This document shows, in pieces, positions 11,400 through 22,510 of a stretch of DNA of 64,000 nucleotides. The stretch is from Mermis nigrescens (Eukaryota; Nematoda; Enoplea; Mermithida; Mermithidae). The notes beneath the pieces were generated by a model. It had not been told where the DNA came from and searched no databases. It saw only the letters and a list, made by a program, of their open reading frames with translations. The stretch's first letter is position 1, and the number at the start of each line of letters is the position of its first letter. The position numbers and the translations under genes were made by a program. The stretch is taken from positions 547,953 through 611,952 of the forward strand of contig JAVLUZ010000143.1 of the NCBI GenBank assembly GCA_036768485.1, given 5' to 3'.

Positions 11400-11545
11400 C
11401 ATACGTGTAAGAGGAGGTATGGGATTCCCCCATTTTCCTAGAGCCAGAAAGTTTATAACCGCCCCCCCCCCCGATTTGAAAAAAAATCGAATTTTTTGGC
11501 CAAAAATGGCCGGGACCCCCCTGGTTTCGAGCCGTTACACGTATG
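11400..11545. repeat. M2 repeat with CATACGTGTAA inverted ends
   Basis: This 146-bp copy starts CATACGTGTAAGAGG and ends CCGTTACACGTATG, an inverted repeat. Its interior has C-runs and the 'aaaaatcgaattttttggc' core shared with copies at 10866-11070, 13919-14140, about 16225-16440, 19937-20266, 45947-46160 and 52134-52350. No clear target duplication is seen here. Confidence 0.7.
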
Positions 11546-12666
11546 TTCCAAACGATGAAAAATTAAAAAACACTTTAAATGCGGCGCGAAAATTGTGATA
11601 CTTTTACATTTTTCAAGCATAGTTTTTGCGTTCGGTAAGGGTTTCTCCGATTTAGCACAATGGCTTTTCGAGGCTTTCTTTGCATACGTAAAAATATTTT
11701 TGGTAGGACAGACTTCTGAAAAATTTCCGGCGCCTGTCTTTTCTGTATGCATTTATAACGATTTAGCTTTACTATGCATAACGAGTTAGTGTACCATATT
11801 ATATTACATTAAAGTTTATGTGTACAACATATATACAATATAAAGGCTTTTGGAGATCGTCGCTGTATATAAAGTGCGAAGGAACCTTGTACAAAAAACA
11901 TTGTTTTCAAGACGAATTTAAACCCATAAATTGGTCAAAAAGGTTGAAAAACCTAGTTTTGTTATGCATAACGTATTACTGTACCTGACTACCATGTTAT
12001 AGTAGGTATGCTAAGAGATTTATATCCACGTAATTTAAAAAAACGAAGTTTTTAGAAGACGTCTTCGAAGATTCACAAGGGAACTTTACACAAAAACTGT
12101 TTCTAAGTCGAATGGCGAGATTTTGATTGAAAAGTACTTTGATAAATTTACCTTGTACGAAGCGTTAAAACAGTGTGTTCCATAAAACCTTGTGCACGAA
12201 AATCAATTTCTTTCGCTCATGATAATGGCTAAAAAAGTGATTTTATAAGCATCCTACTCATACATGTAACGGATCGAAATTTTGGGTGGATGCACATGAG
12301 CTAGAGAATAATCGTAATATTGAACACTTTATCGAATGTCATTTTCAATAATAGTAGATTAAATGTGTGAAGGATTTATTGAATAAAGTCAGCAGAATGA
12401 AAGCATACTTAATTTAACAAGTTGCCGTTGAAGACTTTGAAAAGTTAATAAAAAAATATGGCTGAACAAGCACTTAAAAACTTTTATTACTATACATAAA
12501 TAAGAAAACAGTGTCAAAGAAATACGAACAAACGAAATAAGCTAAGTAAAGACAGAACTGTAGCCATTGTTGTGCTCGCTTTTGCGGTAATGCATGTTTA
12601 AACACGCTTTTTCAGTCATCCAATTCTGGTGTGGTAGGTAATATGACAGAAACTGCACTGTACTTT

Positions 12667-14375
12667 CCGATCATAGTTTCCCAAGGTCCAGAGTTGAGGG
12701 AAGGGTGAAATCCCAAAATGGGGGACCAGTAAATTAAGTAGTGTCTTTGTTTGAGCGAACAAATTTTTGTAGATATTTTATATAAATATATTTTTAAACA
12801 AACACGTTTTTACATACTGCCAGTGTGTGACCTGCAACCGGCATGCAGTCCTAAACAGTGTTTTTCTTGTGCAAGATACCTTTTTACATGAACAAAAATG
12901 GTATCCAAAAGTCTTTGAACATTTTGTACATGCAAATTTTTGTGTACTATTATATATAGTATGGTACAGCAGCGATTTAGTGTGGTAAAACAGGGGTTTT
13001 CGACCTTCGGTAGCGTATCTTAGCTAATTCCTGTGTCTCTGAATATTTGACATTTTTTCCATTCTAAATGCAAATTCTACTATTTTAAAGATATATAGGA
13101 CAGACAATTACTGATGCGCCAAAAATTTTCGGGAATTTTACACCTTTTTACAGTTTTTGTCTCTCCAAAAATCTTTGTGCATGTACAAAGACGGTCCCGA
13201 AAAGTCTCTGTACATTATGAAAAATCTTTGCCGAATACAAAAAACCATGGTCCTAAATGTGATAATTCGGCCTGGATATAGTTCATAAGATTATTTGGCG
13301 CGAAGCGCCGAAATTTTTATGAGCTTTTGATGAAATTTACACATAAAACTTGACTGAGAAAGCTAAAACAACTTTTACCTACTACAAAATCAGAAATATT
13401 ACAGATATTGTAATATGCCAATTAAATCTTGTAATAAGCACTACTGTGCTTAGAAATCCAATGCAACATCAGGATAAATTAGTCAATTTTATCTTTGAAC
13501 GGCAAAAAAGTGCAAAGTTATTAAATAGTACTTATTTTGCATAAAGTTTTTAAAAACAGTATAAATAGATACAAAAGATATATAAATCTGCATAAAGATG
13601 CCTAGATTACACAAAAATTGATTTTGGAGTGTTTATTTCCCCTGCTTCAATCTAAATACAGTATATTAGCGATATTTTGCGCGAAGCGCCGAAAATTTTT
13701 TGAAATTTCCTAAAATATTCTGAAAAACGATATAATTAATATCACTTTGTCCAAGAAAGTATTTTAACATTGTATAAAAATGGATCCAAAAAATGCGCGA
13801 GCCAAAATTGATTTTTGGCAAAACCTGCATTTATTGGCCATTTTTAGAAGCGTTTTTGTGATTTTCGGCCGAAAATTCGTAATCGTTTACACCCTCTCCC
13901 ATAAAAATGGCCGAAAACCATACGTGTAACAGGAAGGGCTTTGGGGAATTACCACCCACCCAGGGTTGGACGTCCTCCCCTAACCCTTCCCTTCCTCCAA
14001 CGTCAGAAAATTTTGACCCACCCTCCTCATTTTTGGCGAAAATTTGCGCTTTGTTGGCTATTTTAGGTGCTTTTGCCATTTTTGACATAGAATTAGAGTC
14101 GCTAATCCCCCACCCGAAATTTCTAGCCGTTACATGTATGCCGAGGAGCCCCTCCCAAAATTTTTGAGCTATTACATGCATGTTTTATAGTGACAGTTTG
14201 TCTATTTACTCTTGCTTACATTCAAAAATACTCTATCACTTCGGGAAATTCTAATAGTTAGCTGCACTTTTGCCATAGTAAAAATTAGGTTCAAAAATAT
14301 TCAAAAGGTTTTCACCAAAAATCGTCTGACAGTGACTTGAGTCTTGTAACATGAGAGGGGGGTAATAAACCTCCT
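12667..14375. repeat. Segmental duplication, copy A (intron 1)
   Basis: This matches 18414-20478 in intron 4 in order and direction: 'catagttt(c/t)c(c/t)aaggt', then the word 'gtgataattcggcctg', then 'atgagcttttgat(g)aaatttacacataaaact', then the M2 copy with 'agccgttacatgtatg'. The copies have many substitutions, so the duplication is not recent. Copy A lacks the two insertions present in copy B. It contains a perfect GGCGC-GAA-GCGCC hairpin at 13297-13309. Confidence 0.85.
13919..14140. repeat. M2 repeat, 222 bp
   Basis: The ends are CATACGTGTAACAGG and GCCGTTACATGTATG, which are inverted. It is C-rich on the outside with a 'ttttggc...aaatttgcgctttgttggc' core. The frames that look open on both strands here are a composition effect and match a family repeat, not a gene. 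Confidence 0.75.
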
Positions 14376-14939
14376 CACCCCTCCCTTCGGGAATGTGTGT
14401 TTCCGATCCATGTAGCAAGCATGAGAATTAAAACTTAGTCATCACATGAATAATAAATTGGCACTTTGCTGTATGTAACTTTGTGTAACTGGGTACACGA
14501 CTGAAACCACAAGAAAAGTCTATAGGTAAAAAATAGCCTTTGTACTGCAGATGCATTCTAAATAGTTAATATTCAACGGACATATTAAACTTATTCAAAT
14601 TTGATTTTAACCCTCGGCGCCTCGGCACTTTTCAGCCTTCGCCCTGGTCCGTGGCTATTTTTAGGGAGGACGACCTCCATTTTTTGGCCAAAAACGGTCA
14701 ACTAACACCTAAAAACGGCAAAAAAACTTCAGTTTTTTCCAGAAAGGGGAGTTAAAAAATTATGGCTTTGGGGGATGGGGGAACAATCAACTTTGGGTGG
14801 CGGATTCCCCTAATCCTCCTGTTACATATATGATTACATATATGATCCAACTGTACTATGATTTCGTCAAGTAAAACTTCATAAACCTTTCGATTTGATT
14901 ACTATTTATCGTACAAGAGCATGGAGGGTGAGAGGGGGA

Positions 14940-15935
14940 TATAACCTTTTCCTGAGCTCTGAAAAACTGATAGCTATACAGCTGTTTTGGCCGAAAAAGC
15001 ATTACTGTGTAGCCTTTTTTGGGCTCCGAAAATTATCTATATAGCCTTTTTGAACTCAGAAAACTAGCTACAGTCGAACTCTGCTATAAGACTTTTCGGC
15101 TTATAAGACGCAAAAATCTCTGGTCTTAGTCATCCGTAAAGCATTAAGGTATCATAGAAATTCGCCTATTAGACACTCGGCTAGAATATAAGGCGCAGCT
15201 GACCTGCTCCCATTATATATACTTAATACATGTCCCAAGCCCCGGTGCCGAGGCTTACGCCCCGGGCCGGGGCTAAAACATTTGTGATTAATTGCAAAAC
15301 TCTAAGATTTTCTTTCGAAATCAATCATAGAAATTATGAAAAACCAACGAAATGGTATATTTTAAAATACACTTTTTTACTGTTATGTTGTATATTAATC
15401 AATTTCTCGATAAAAACTTGTGCGGCTTTTACCTAATTTTTGATAAGTGATTTTGCTAAGATTTCACCGCTTACAAATAGGCTTCAAATGCTACACGAAC
15501 CTCGTTACCTACTTGAGTTGTTTGCATACATGAGCATGAGGGCGTGAGGGGCGGTATTACCCCCTGAGCTGTGAAAAACTGATAGCTATACAGCGATTTT
15601 GGCCGAAAAACCATTGCTGAATAGCCTTTGTTGGGCTCAGAAAATTAGCTATACAGCCTTTTTGGGCTCAGAAAACTAGCTAGGTATATAGTCTTTTTTG
15701 AGCTCATAAATGCTATTTAGTTGTCGTTTTTTTATAGTTTCAAAAGGATATAACTATTTTCTCGCTTCCAAAAAGGGATTAATAGCTATTTTTAGTTCTA
15801 AAAGGCTATGTAGCTATGTGTGTGAATCCAAAACGGCTATACAGCCAGTTTTCTGAGACAAAAACGGCTATATAGCTAATTTTCTGACCTTAAAAGGATT
15901 ATAGAGCCGTTTTTACGAGGCACATAGCTATCTAG
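14940..15935. repeat. Diverged tandem repeat rich in 'agctatatagcc...ttttgggctcagaaaa'
   Basis: Units of roughly 35-45 bp recur in two blocks (about 14940-15070 and 15560-15935). The words are (g)agctata(c/t)agcc, tttttgggctcagaaaa and their reverse complement. In the later part the strand sense flips (ggctatatagc...ttttctga), giving a partly mirrored array. Between the blocks is unique AT-rich sequence. No gene is seen. Confidence 0.65.
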
Positions 15936-16487
15936 CAATTTTTGGTTGTCACCTACCCCCTTTCCTCCTCCTGAAAGTTTGGCCTTGCGCACCTTTACTT
16001 GTTTGGCATAAAACCATATGTATATGTAGATACGAATACGGGTATACGTGCTTTACTATATTTTTTAAATATACATATTTTAAATCGCTATTCCTCATTG
16101 TCGTCTGCAGATTTTTTAATGTATTCTTTTTTGGGCATTCATTACAAAATAAGTAGCAATATACTTAAGGCCATCAATTTTAAGTATGTAGCTAGATTTC
16201 ATTTTGTCATATACCTAAAAATACGTATAACGGCTCGAAATTCCGGTTGGGGGTCCCCGGCTGTTTTTAAGGGGGGTGGGTTATAAATTACCTTAAAAGG
16301 TTGCCAAAAATGGCAAAAAATACCTAGAAATGGCCTAAAATGCAAGTTTTCGCTTAAAATCGGGGCTTGGATTCAAAAATTTTTTGGCTTTGGAGGATGG
16401 TGGGAGACGATAATTTTGGGTGGGGTATTCTTCTACATATCTCATGTCACCTATTTGTATGCTTAATACCTATTGTATCTATTTAAG

Positions 16488-16560
16488 TTTCGAAAAATCA
16501 GATAATTAGGCTATACAATCGATTCACCAGTTTGGATAAAACGACATCGGGATCCTTAGG
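16488..16560 (+). CDS. CHP1: CHP1-like, exon 2
   Basis: This 73-nt exon has acceptor 'atctatttaag' and donor TTAGG|GTAGGC. It finishes codon 23 (Phe) and encodes residues 24-46: SKNQIIRLYNRFTSLDK and then TTSGSL. This corresponds to the first EF-hand region of CHP1 (the family motif is ..QI.RLYSRFTSLDK..). As in other CHPs, the first loop is degenerate for calcium binding. It ends two bases into codon 47, which fits the start of exon 3. It was found from family similarity and reading-frame continuity. Confidence 0.9.
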
Positions 16561-16619
16561 GTAGGCAGCCTAATGGTCTATTTTTGTGTAATTATAATTT
16601 CATTTATTCTTCGTTTTAG
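16561..16619 (+). other. CHP1-like intron 2, 59 nt
   Basis: GT at 16561 and TTTTAG ending at 16619. It is very short compared with the neighbouring introns (5.8 kb, 424 nt, 4.0 kb, 6.6 kb) and is the only intron long enough to splice yet free of recognisable repeats. Confidence 0.88.
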
Positions 16620-16700
16620 TCGCGATGATTTTTTACGCATACCTGAGCTCGCCATTAATCCGCTCGGAGATCGCATTGTCAACGCATTTTATGCCGAGAG
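16620..16700 (+). CDS. CHP1: CHP1-like, exon 3
   Basis: This 81-nt exon completes codon 47 (Gly), encodes residues 48-73 and supplies two bases of codon 74. The acceptor is TCGTTTTAG and the donor AG|GTATGG. It reads RDDFLRIPELAINPLGDRI followed by VNAFYAE. RIPELA.NPLG.RI is the strongest diagnostic string of CHP1/CHP2 and of related calcineurin B-like proteins, lying at the second (non-canonical) EF-hand. Confidence 0.95.
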
Positions 16701-17124
16701 GTATGGTTTGTAACGTACAGCAAAAAACTTCCTAAATTTACGACTTATACAGCTTTCCAATCTTTGGGCTTGATTGTTTTCCAATTCCTCTTATTGTATG
16801 ACAATCATGTAGAATAAATGGTTCACTTTATGGTAGTTCGTATGAAAACTACTGGACTTGAGTCGCTCATTATAAAGTGCAATGGTCTAAGAATCGTTTT
16901 AGTTTTTGTTTTGTAATTTGTTTTAAACAGCTTTTTGAATTTTTCCATAGAAGTTGGCTGCCAAAAATCTGACTCTTTACGGGATTTTTTTACAATATGA
17001 ACCAAATGAATTGCACGTAGTAAGTGTACAGAAAAGTACTAGTTTACTACGGTATCTTAAAACTTTTTAGTGGGAGACGCAAACTTGTGAAACGCTGTAA
17101 ACTAGTGAAAAAAATGTTTTTAAG
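16701..17124 (+). other. CHP1-like intron 3, 424 nt
   Basis: GT at 16701 and AG at 17123-17124 (tgtttttaag). AT-rich, with no recognisable repeat or RNA gene. Confidence 0.85.
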
Positions 17125-17345
17125 CTCCGACGACGACCGAGTAAACTTTCGCCAGTTTATGCGAGTCTTGGCGAGATTCAGACCGATCAAAAAAAATAAA
17201 TATTGCCCCTTGAATAGTCGAGACGACAAACTACAATTCGCTTTTAGCATGTACGACTTGAACGGCGATAAGTTTATCACTAAGGACGAACTTGTCTCCA
17301 TTCTTAACATGATGGTTGGAGCGAATATTAATGCGGAACAGCTTA
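17125..17345 (+). CDS. CHP1: CHP1-like, exon 4 (canonical EF-hand 3)
   Basis: This exon encodes residues 75-147 and one base of codon 148. It begins SDDDRVNFRQFMRVLARFRP, continues LNSRDDKLQFAF, and has a canonical calcium loop at residues 118-129 with acidic or polar ligands at positions 1, 3, 5, 9 and a Glu at 12. It then reads ILNMMVGANINAEQL. In CHP1, EF3 and EF4 are the calcium-binding hands. The region between the two helices is shorter than in vertebrate CHP1. The donor is the weak point: only the GT at 17346 (CTTA|GTTTAC) keeps the frame with exon 5, and an in-frame TAA follows at 17354-17356 if it is not used. Confidence 0.88.
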
Positions 17346-17439
17346 GTTTACTATAAAATTTGTAAATTATCATAAAGTGGGATATTTGTGTAAAGGCTCT
17401 CCGATGTCAGTTATAGAGAAAAAGGCGAGCTAAACAGGT

Positions 17440-17775
17440 CTAAACAGCGATTTACTATTGAACTATTGAATTATTGAACTACCTACTAGGAACTACTGCT
17501 GAACTATGGGACTATCAGAAACTACTATTGAACTATTAGAACAGCACTAATAAAAATAGTGTTTGGTGCAACCGGTTACTATTTACTATTGGACTGCTGA
17601 ACTATTGAAGTAGTGCAACTGAAACCAGGGTCCACTTGCGCCATTAGACATTTAACTATTCTATCAGTTCAAAAGTGAAAGAATCTGGTTACACTATCGG
17701 CTACCCTAATAAACTATTAGCATAGCTTCAGAACTATTAGAATAGCTTAAATCGAACTATTCTAATAGTTCTGGG
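17440..17775. repeat. AACTATT-rich low-complexity repeat with a 16-bp inverted repeat
   Basis: The words gaactatt, actattga and aactattag recur at irregular spacing. Inside, 17730-17745 (AGAACTATTAGAATAG) and 17757-17772 are perfect reverse complements with an 11-nt spacer, giving a 16-bp stem-loop. Confidence 0.75.
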
Positions 17776-18935
17776 CCAGATTTACCATGCTGTCACTGCT
17801 ATAGACTATTTCACGAAACCTTGTGCGTGGATCACAATTTCTGAATGACTGCAAATCGATTACAGAAGCGGTTTTAACTGAAGCGAAAATCACGATACTG
17901 TGCATAGCAACTGATAAGCATATGAAGTTTTGCTCTGCTAAATTGTATTACAGTAGGCTGCCTAGAAACCACTTTTGTAGCTACTTGCCTGAGTGTGAAA
18001 AATTCATTTCTATGCACAAAGTTTCGTGAAATAGGCTATAGAATAGTTCAATAGTGCGACGCCGTTAGGTTGCTGGAGAATTAATGATCAAAAGCGGTGT
18101 TGATGCTTAATTGAAGGTTATAGTTTGTGCGTGATGTACATTTTAGCAGTAAATAGGACGGTAATTTTGATCAAAAAATATAGGAGGCCATTAGTACGTC
18201 TTAGGGTAGATTTTATAATTGAGAAAATTTTTTCGGACTTGATCCTTCGTAAATTAGCTCTTAATACAGTTAGAAATTTACTACTGGAACAATTGCTTAT
18301 TGCCATACGATACTTTGCATCGACTGTTTGCAAGAAAAGTTATAAGAGTCGTTGAAATAATCATGTATTGATAGAACAATTACATATGCGTATGAGTGAT
18401 TCACTATCCCAGGCATAGTTTTCTAAGGTACAGAGTTGAGGCAGGGGTCAAAATTGAGACCAGTGAATTAAGTGGTGTATTACTATTAGCGGACACTATT
18501 TTTTGTACGAGCTTCTTTGTGCATGTACGAAGATCTCCGTAAAAGCCTTTGAATGAGCAGACAAAGTTTTGTAGATATATCATATGAATATATGATTAAA
18601 TATACACATTTTTACATACTACCCGTGTGTGACCTACGACCCTCATGAAATCCTAAATGTGATAATTCGGCCTGAATTTAGTCGATAATATTAGTTCGGC
18701 GCGAAACGCCCAAATTTTTATGAGCTTTTGATGGAATTTACACATAAAACTCGACTGAGACAGCTAAAATAACTTGTACTACAAAATCAGAAATATTACA
18801 GAAATTTTATTATGTTAATTAAATCTTGTAATAAGCACCAGTGCGCTTATAAATCCAATGTAAGGTCAAGATAAATCAGTCAATTTTATCATTAAACGGC
18901 ATAAAAAGTGTAAAAACATTAAATAGTACTTATTT

Positions 18936-19150
18936 CGGCTCTTTTGCATTATCTTACCTCCACGAAATTTATTACTTTATTACACCATGTAATCTAATGA
19001 CACACAGATTACACTATTTGTATATTTGCACATACAAAAACACTGCTGCATCCTGGCCTTGTCCATAAATTACGCTGTATATTGTTGTGTAAAGTGATGT
19101 TGAATAAGTGAAGTAATAAATTTCGTGGGGTAAGATAATGCAAAAGATCC
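18936..19150. mobile_element. MITE with ~40-bp TIRs and 7-bp TSD; empty site in copy A
   Basis: This 215-bp insertion has long TIRs: CTTTTGCATTATCTTACC and then 'ccacgaaatttattact' at the left, with the reverse complement at the right. CTTATTT flanks it at 18929-18935 and 19151-19157. Copy A of the duplication reads straight through the uninterrupted site at 13531-13537 (gtaCTTATTTtgcat), which proves a discrete insertion. The superfamily is unclear. A small minus-strand frame over it is not a gene. Confidence 0.88.
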
Positions 19151-19398
19151 CTTATTTTTTGCATAAAATTTTTAAAAACAGTAGAAGTAGATACAAAAGA
19201 TAATTGAATCTGCATAAAGATGCCTATATTACGCAAAGATTGATTTTGGAGTGTTTAATTCCCCTGCTTGAATCTAAATACAATATATTAGGGATATTTT
19301 GCGCGAAGCGCCGAAAGTTTTTTTGAAATTTCCTTAAAATACTGAAAAAAACGTAAAAATTACTATCAATTTGCCCCAGAAAGTATTTTAACATTGTA

Positions 19399-19788
19399 CG
19401 AGGGTTGTTAATTAAGTTCGTTTTAGCTGTCTAATAACTTTTTTCTATCAGAGTTATCAACACGCGGTTTTTTGCTCGTTATTCTGCAACTTCTGCTTCA
19501 CATCTCTGAACTCATCATTTCTTCTTATCTTTTTTCCGCTTTACAGTAAAATAATTTTGTTTTATCATTTATAGATTAAATATTGATTAAAAATAGCTCT
19601 ATACAGAAGGTCCCGTGACTTCATTCTTCAGGGAAAAAGATAAATATTTCAGCTGAGAGTATCCAACGTTGTAAAGCACTTTTTAGAATGTTTTTTGTCA
19701 CCATATGCAAAAAAAACCACATGTTGATATCTCTTATACAGAAAAACTTATTAGACAGCTAAAACGAACTTAATTAACAACCCTCGAG
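19399..19788. mobile_element. Mariner-like MITE with TA target duplication; empty site in copy A
   Basis: This 390-bp element has ends CGAGGGTTGTTAATTAAGTT and its inverse, with TIRs extending about 50 bp (through 'cgttttagctgtctaataa'). TA flanks it at 19397-19398 and 19789-19790. The TIR style (GAGGGTTGTTxATTAAGTTCG) is like many mariner ends. Copy A has the uninterrupted site at about 13769-13773 (acattgtataaaaatgg). No transposase is seen inside. Confidence 0.85.
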
Positions 19789-20497
19789 TAAAGATGGCTC
19801 CAAAAATAAGTGCACGAGCCGAAATTGATTTTTGGCAAAAACCTGCATTTTTGGAGTATTTTTAGGTTCCTTTTTTGCGATTTTCGGCCAAAAATAGATC
19901 ATATGCCTGCCCTCCTGAAATGGTCCGAACGAAAATCATAAATGTAACGGGGCTTTGGGATTCCCCGCTCAGGGTTAGGCGTCCTCCCACTCTACCCAAT
20001 CAAAAAAAATTTGACAACCTCCCCCCATTTTTAGCGAAAACTTGCGCTTTTTGGAAATTTTTAGGTGTTTTTGTCACTTTTGGCCAAAAATCAGGCCGCA
20101 TACCCCCCTCCCTAAAAATGGCCGAGAAACATAAACGTAACAGAGGGTTTGGGTGGTCCCCACCCACACGCCATTTTGACCTAAGTGAGTCGCTAACCCC
20201 TTCCCCTCCCTCATTATAAACACGGCCAGGGACCCCTACCCGAAATTTCCAGCCGTTACATGTATGCCGAGGACACCCTCTTTCAAAATTTCCAGCTGCT
20301 ACATGCATGTTTTATAGTGATAGTTTGTCTATTTTCTCTTGCTTACATTCAAAAATACTGTTTCTCTTCATGAAATTCTAATAGTGAAGTGCACCTTTGC
20401 GCTTTTTAAAATTAACTTCAAAAAATTCAAAAGGCTTTCACCAGAAATAGTCTGATAGTGACTTGAGTCTACATTTCTTGGACCCGGAGAGTATTAC

Positions 20498-20734
20498 CAT
20501 ACGTGGGCAGCAAGAAAATTCTGGGGGGTGCAAGATTTTTTGAAGGTCAAAAAATGGCCCTAAAAATGGTGGTATGGCGATAAAAACACCATTTTTCGAC
20601 GTTTCTCATCAAGCACTATCCATTGGCATCAAAAAATTACGGAAAAGAAGAAAAAATTTTTCAAAAATTGAATTCTGGGGGTATTTTGGTTTCTGGGGGT
20701 GCATACCCCCAAACCCCTACGCCCAGATATATTG
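20498..20734 (-). mobile_element. M1 MITE, reverse orientation
   Basis: This 237-bp copy runs from CATACGTGGGCAGC to GCCCAGATATATTG. The flanking 8-mers differ by one base (AGTATTAC 20490-20497; GGTATTAC 20735-20742), fitting an older TSD. The small frames over it come from the repeat. Confidence 0.82.
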
Positions 20735-21313
20735 GGTATTACCCCCTAGGAGAATGTGTGATCCCAGGCCTCATATGATTTCCAAGTAGTTTATATAATT
20801 TTGTCACACGTGCACACTGGGAGGTATGAGGAGGAATTCCCCTACCGGGGCTTTTGAAAACCGTACCTCCTCGAGTCGTTTTAGTCCAAAACCTATTGCT
20901 CGTACCATTATAAAGCGTAAAACGACGTCTCATCATAGCATAATTTGAATTACATAGAGTTATTTTTCTAGCATTAAACTTGTGATTCCGGTCATTTAGA
21001 CACTTTCCTTCCATTATTTTGTACATATTTGATGTTAAAGAGTCATTCCATCGTCGTTATTTTATTGTTTTTATTCAAATTTGACCACAAATATTCTTGC
21101 AGGATAAAGTAAAACGAATCAAGTATCAAAATTTGACATTAAATAACAGAATAATTATTCGTTTTACCCCAGCCCCCTCCCCAGAAAACTTAGTTATCCC
21201 CTCTTGGAAGCTTTTGACCGTGTGCATGTATAAATTCTGTTCGGTGCTCTTATCCAATCAGCTAGTTTTTATTTTTTAAATTTTTATAATACTTATTCAT
21301 TCTACATTGTCAG

Positions 21314-21396
21314 CTTCAAAGTATAGCGCAAGAAGAACAATAGAAGAGGCGGATTTGGATCACGATGGAAAAATTTCGTTTGACGAATTTTGTCAC
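21314..21396 (+). CDS. CHP1: CHP1-like, exon 5 (canonical EF-hand 4)
   Basis: This 83-nt exon completes codon 148 (Thr) and encodes residues 149-175. It reads SKYSARRTIEEADLDHDGKI followed by SFDEFCH. The loop at residues 161-172 (D-L-D-H-D-G-K-I-S-F-D-E) is a canonical calcium-binding EF-hand. The donor is CAC|GTGAGT. At the start, family members read LxSIA(D/E)RTI; here LTSKYSARRTI is two residues longer. The first bases also read LQSIA in another frame, so a lineage-specific small insertion, or less likely a broken exon, is possible. Confidence 0.86.
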
Positions 21397-21504
21397 GTGA
21401 GTCAATTATACGTTGCTTTTACGACTATTTGTTGGAAATGTGACTAAGAAAAAATAACCCTTCACAATACCAATGGGTAGATACGCACGTATGCAGATCC
21501 GTAT

Positions 21505-22000
21505 CAGGATTCTCCTAGGGGGAGGGGGTTGGCGGACCATAGGTGGGCGGCACCGAAATTCTGGGGGGATGCAAGATTTTTCAAAGGACAAAGAATAGCC
21601 TTAAAGATGGTGGTATGGCGGAAAAACGTCATTTTTCAACGTAACAATTGCGAAAACAAAATCCAAAAAAAATCCGAAAATTAAATTCTGGGGGTTATTT
21701 TGGTTTCGGGGGGGGGTGCAAACCCCTTAACCCCCCCTCCCCCCGCACCCAGTGATGCGGCGGACCCAACATAAATTGTTTTATTTCTCGGAAACTTCGT
21801 TGGGATGGCTAGTAAAAACCGCATTTTCCGACTTTTGAACATGCTCTAGCCATTAGGATGGAAAAAATTCAATTTTTTCGAAAAATAATTCTATTATCTC
21901 TCATTAGGCTGACAATAGTGTCATTTTGTGGTTAGGATTGGTTGAGGTTGTGGTAAATACTTCACGTGTGCCAAAAATATTGGAATAGCCTAATAAAGGC
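21505..22000. repeat. Copy of the 24369-24720 element family, split by M1
   Basis: Text before and after the M1 (cgtatcaggattctcctaggggg ... cggacccaacataaattg ... ctcggaaacttcgttgggat) follows the left end of the element at 24369 in the same order, so M1 inserted into an older copy. The far end was not determined. Confidence 0.6.
21538..21757 (-). mobile_element. M1 MITE inside an older repeat
   Basis: This 220-bp M1 copy (shorter inside than other copies) runs from CATAGGTGGGCGGC to GCACCCAGTGATG. Its flanking 8-mers differ by one base (TGGCGGAC 21530-21537; CGGCGGAC 21758-21765). Confidence 0.82.
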
Positions 22001-22159
22001 ATGCAATTTTCTCATTTTTTCGTGCGTTTTCTTACCATTTAACATTTTTCAGCCAATGGGCATGATGGCACGGCACCCCTCCCCGCCCGCTCCTAAATAC
22101 GGTTTACGTGCTCTGTTAATTGTTAGATCATTCGATACATTTGCATAGGAACCATACAT

Positions 22160-22510
22160 GATCCAAGGGGTTCATCCCCCAAATTGGCGATTTTGAAAGT
22201 TACCATAAATTTCCCGAAAATCCGAAAATTTGCAGAAAAAGTGATTTTTAAGCATTTTCAGCCATCTATTCGCTCAAAAATGTCAAATTGTCGGTTATTC
22301 GCGCCATGGACTCATATTTTTAATATATTTTGTTCAATTTCTATGATTTTTTCGATTTTTTTGAAATTTATTTATGTTTTTTGTGCTCTAGAAAGATAGA
22401 GCAGATCGTCAGAAACGCCAAAAAAAATTTTGACGCATACCCACTGTTTTTAGGCCCAAAAAGGGCACTTTAAAATTTAACCTCCCCCAGAATTTCCATC
22501 CTGAGCATGT
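22160..22510. repeat. Copy of the 1000-1270 type repeat
   Basis: The order 'gctcaaaaatgtcaaatt', 'ttcgcgccat', 'gctctagaaagatagagca', 'cccactgtttttaggcccaaaaagggca' and 'cagaatttccatcctgagcatgtatg' follows 1015-1265. It is also seen reversed at 27360-27610, 32790-32880 and 40790-40980. The GGCGC hairpin position is degenerate here. Confidence 0.65.

Larger units (their letters stand above)
10722..16487 (+). other. CHP1-like intron 1, repeat-filled (5.8 kb)
   Basis: GT at 10722 and AG at 16486-16487. It holds M2-type repeats (10866-11070, 11400-11545, 13919-14140, 14640-14830, 16225-16440), the first copy of a segmental duplication (12667-14375) and a GCTATA tandem region (14940-15930). No other exon was found in it. 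Confidence 0.85.
18414..20478. repeat. Segmental duplication, copy B (intron 4)
   Basis: Second copy of the 12667-14375 segment, in the same direction. Copy B is interrupted by insertions at 18936-19150 and 19399-19788, each absent from copy A. Its GGCGC hairpin at about 18697 is mutated (gcgaaacgcc), while that near 19300 is intact apart from one base. Confidence 0.85.
17346..21313 (+). other. CHP1-like intron 4, repeat-filled (4.0 kb)
   Basis: It contains an AACTATT-rich region, the second copy of the segmental duplication with two extra insertions, an M1 copy, and an M2-like block (about 20815-20890). The acceptor is 'tctacattgtcag' at 21311-21313. No extra exon was seen. Confidence 0.75.

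Noticed and set aside
13831..14181. 116-codon minus-strand frame and its plus-strand partner
   Set aside because: Both lie in an M2 repeat with open frames on both strands. The same happens in the other M2 copy at 20000-20308.
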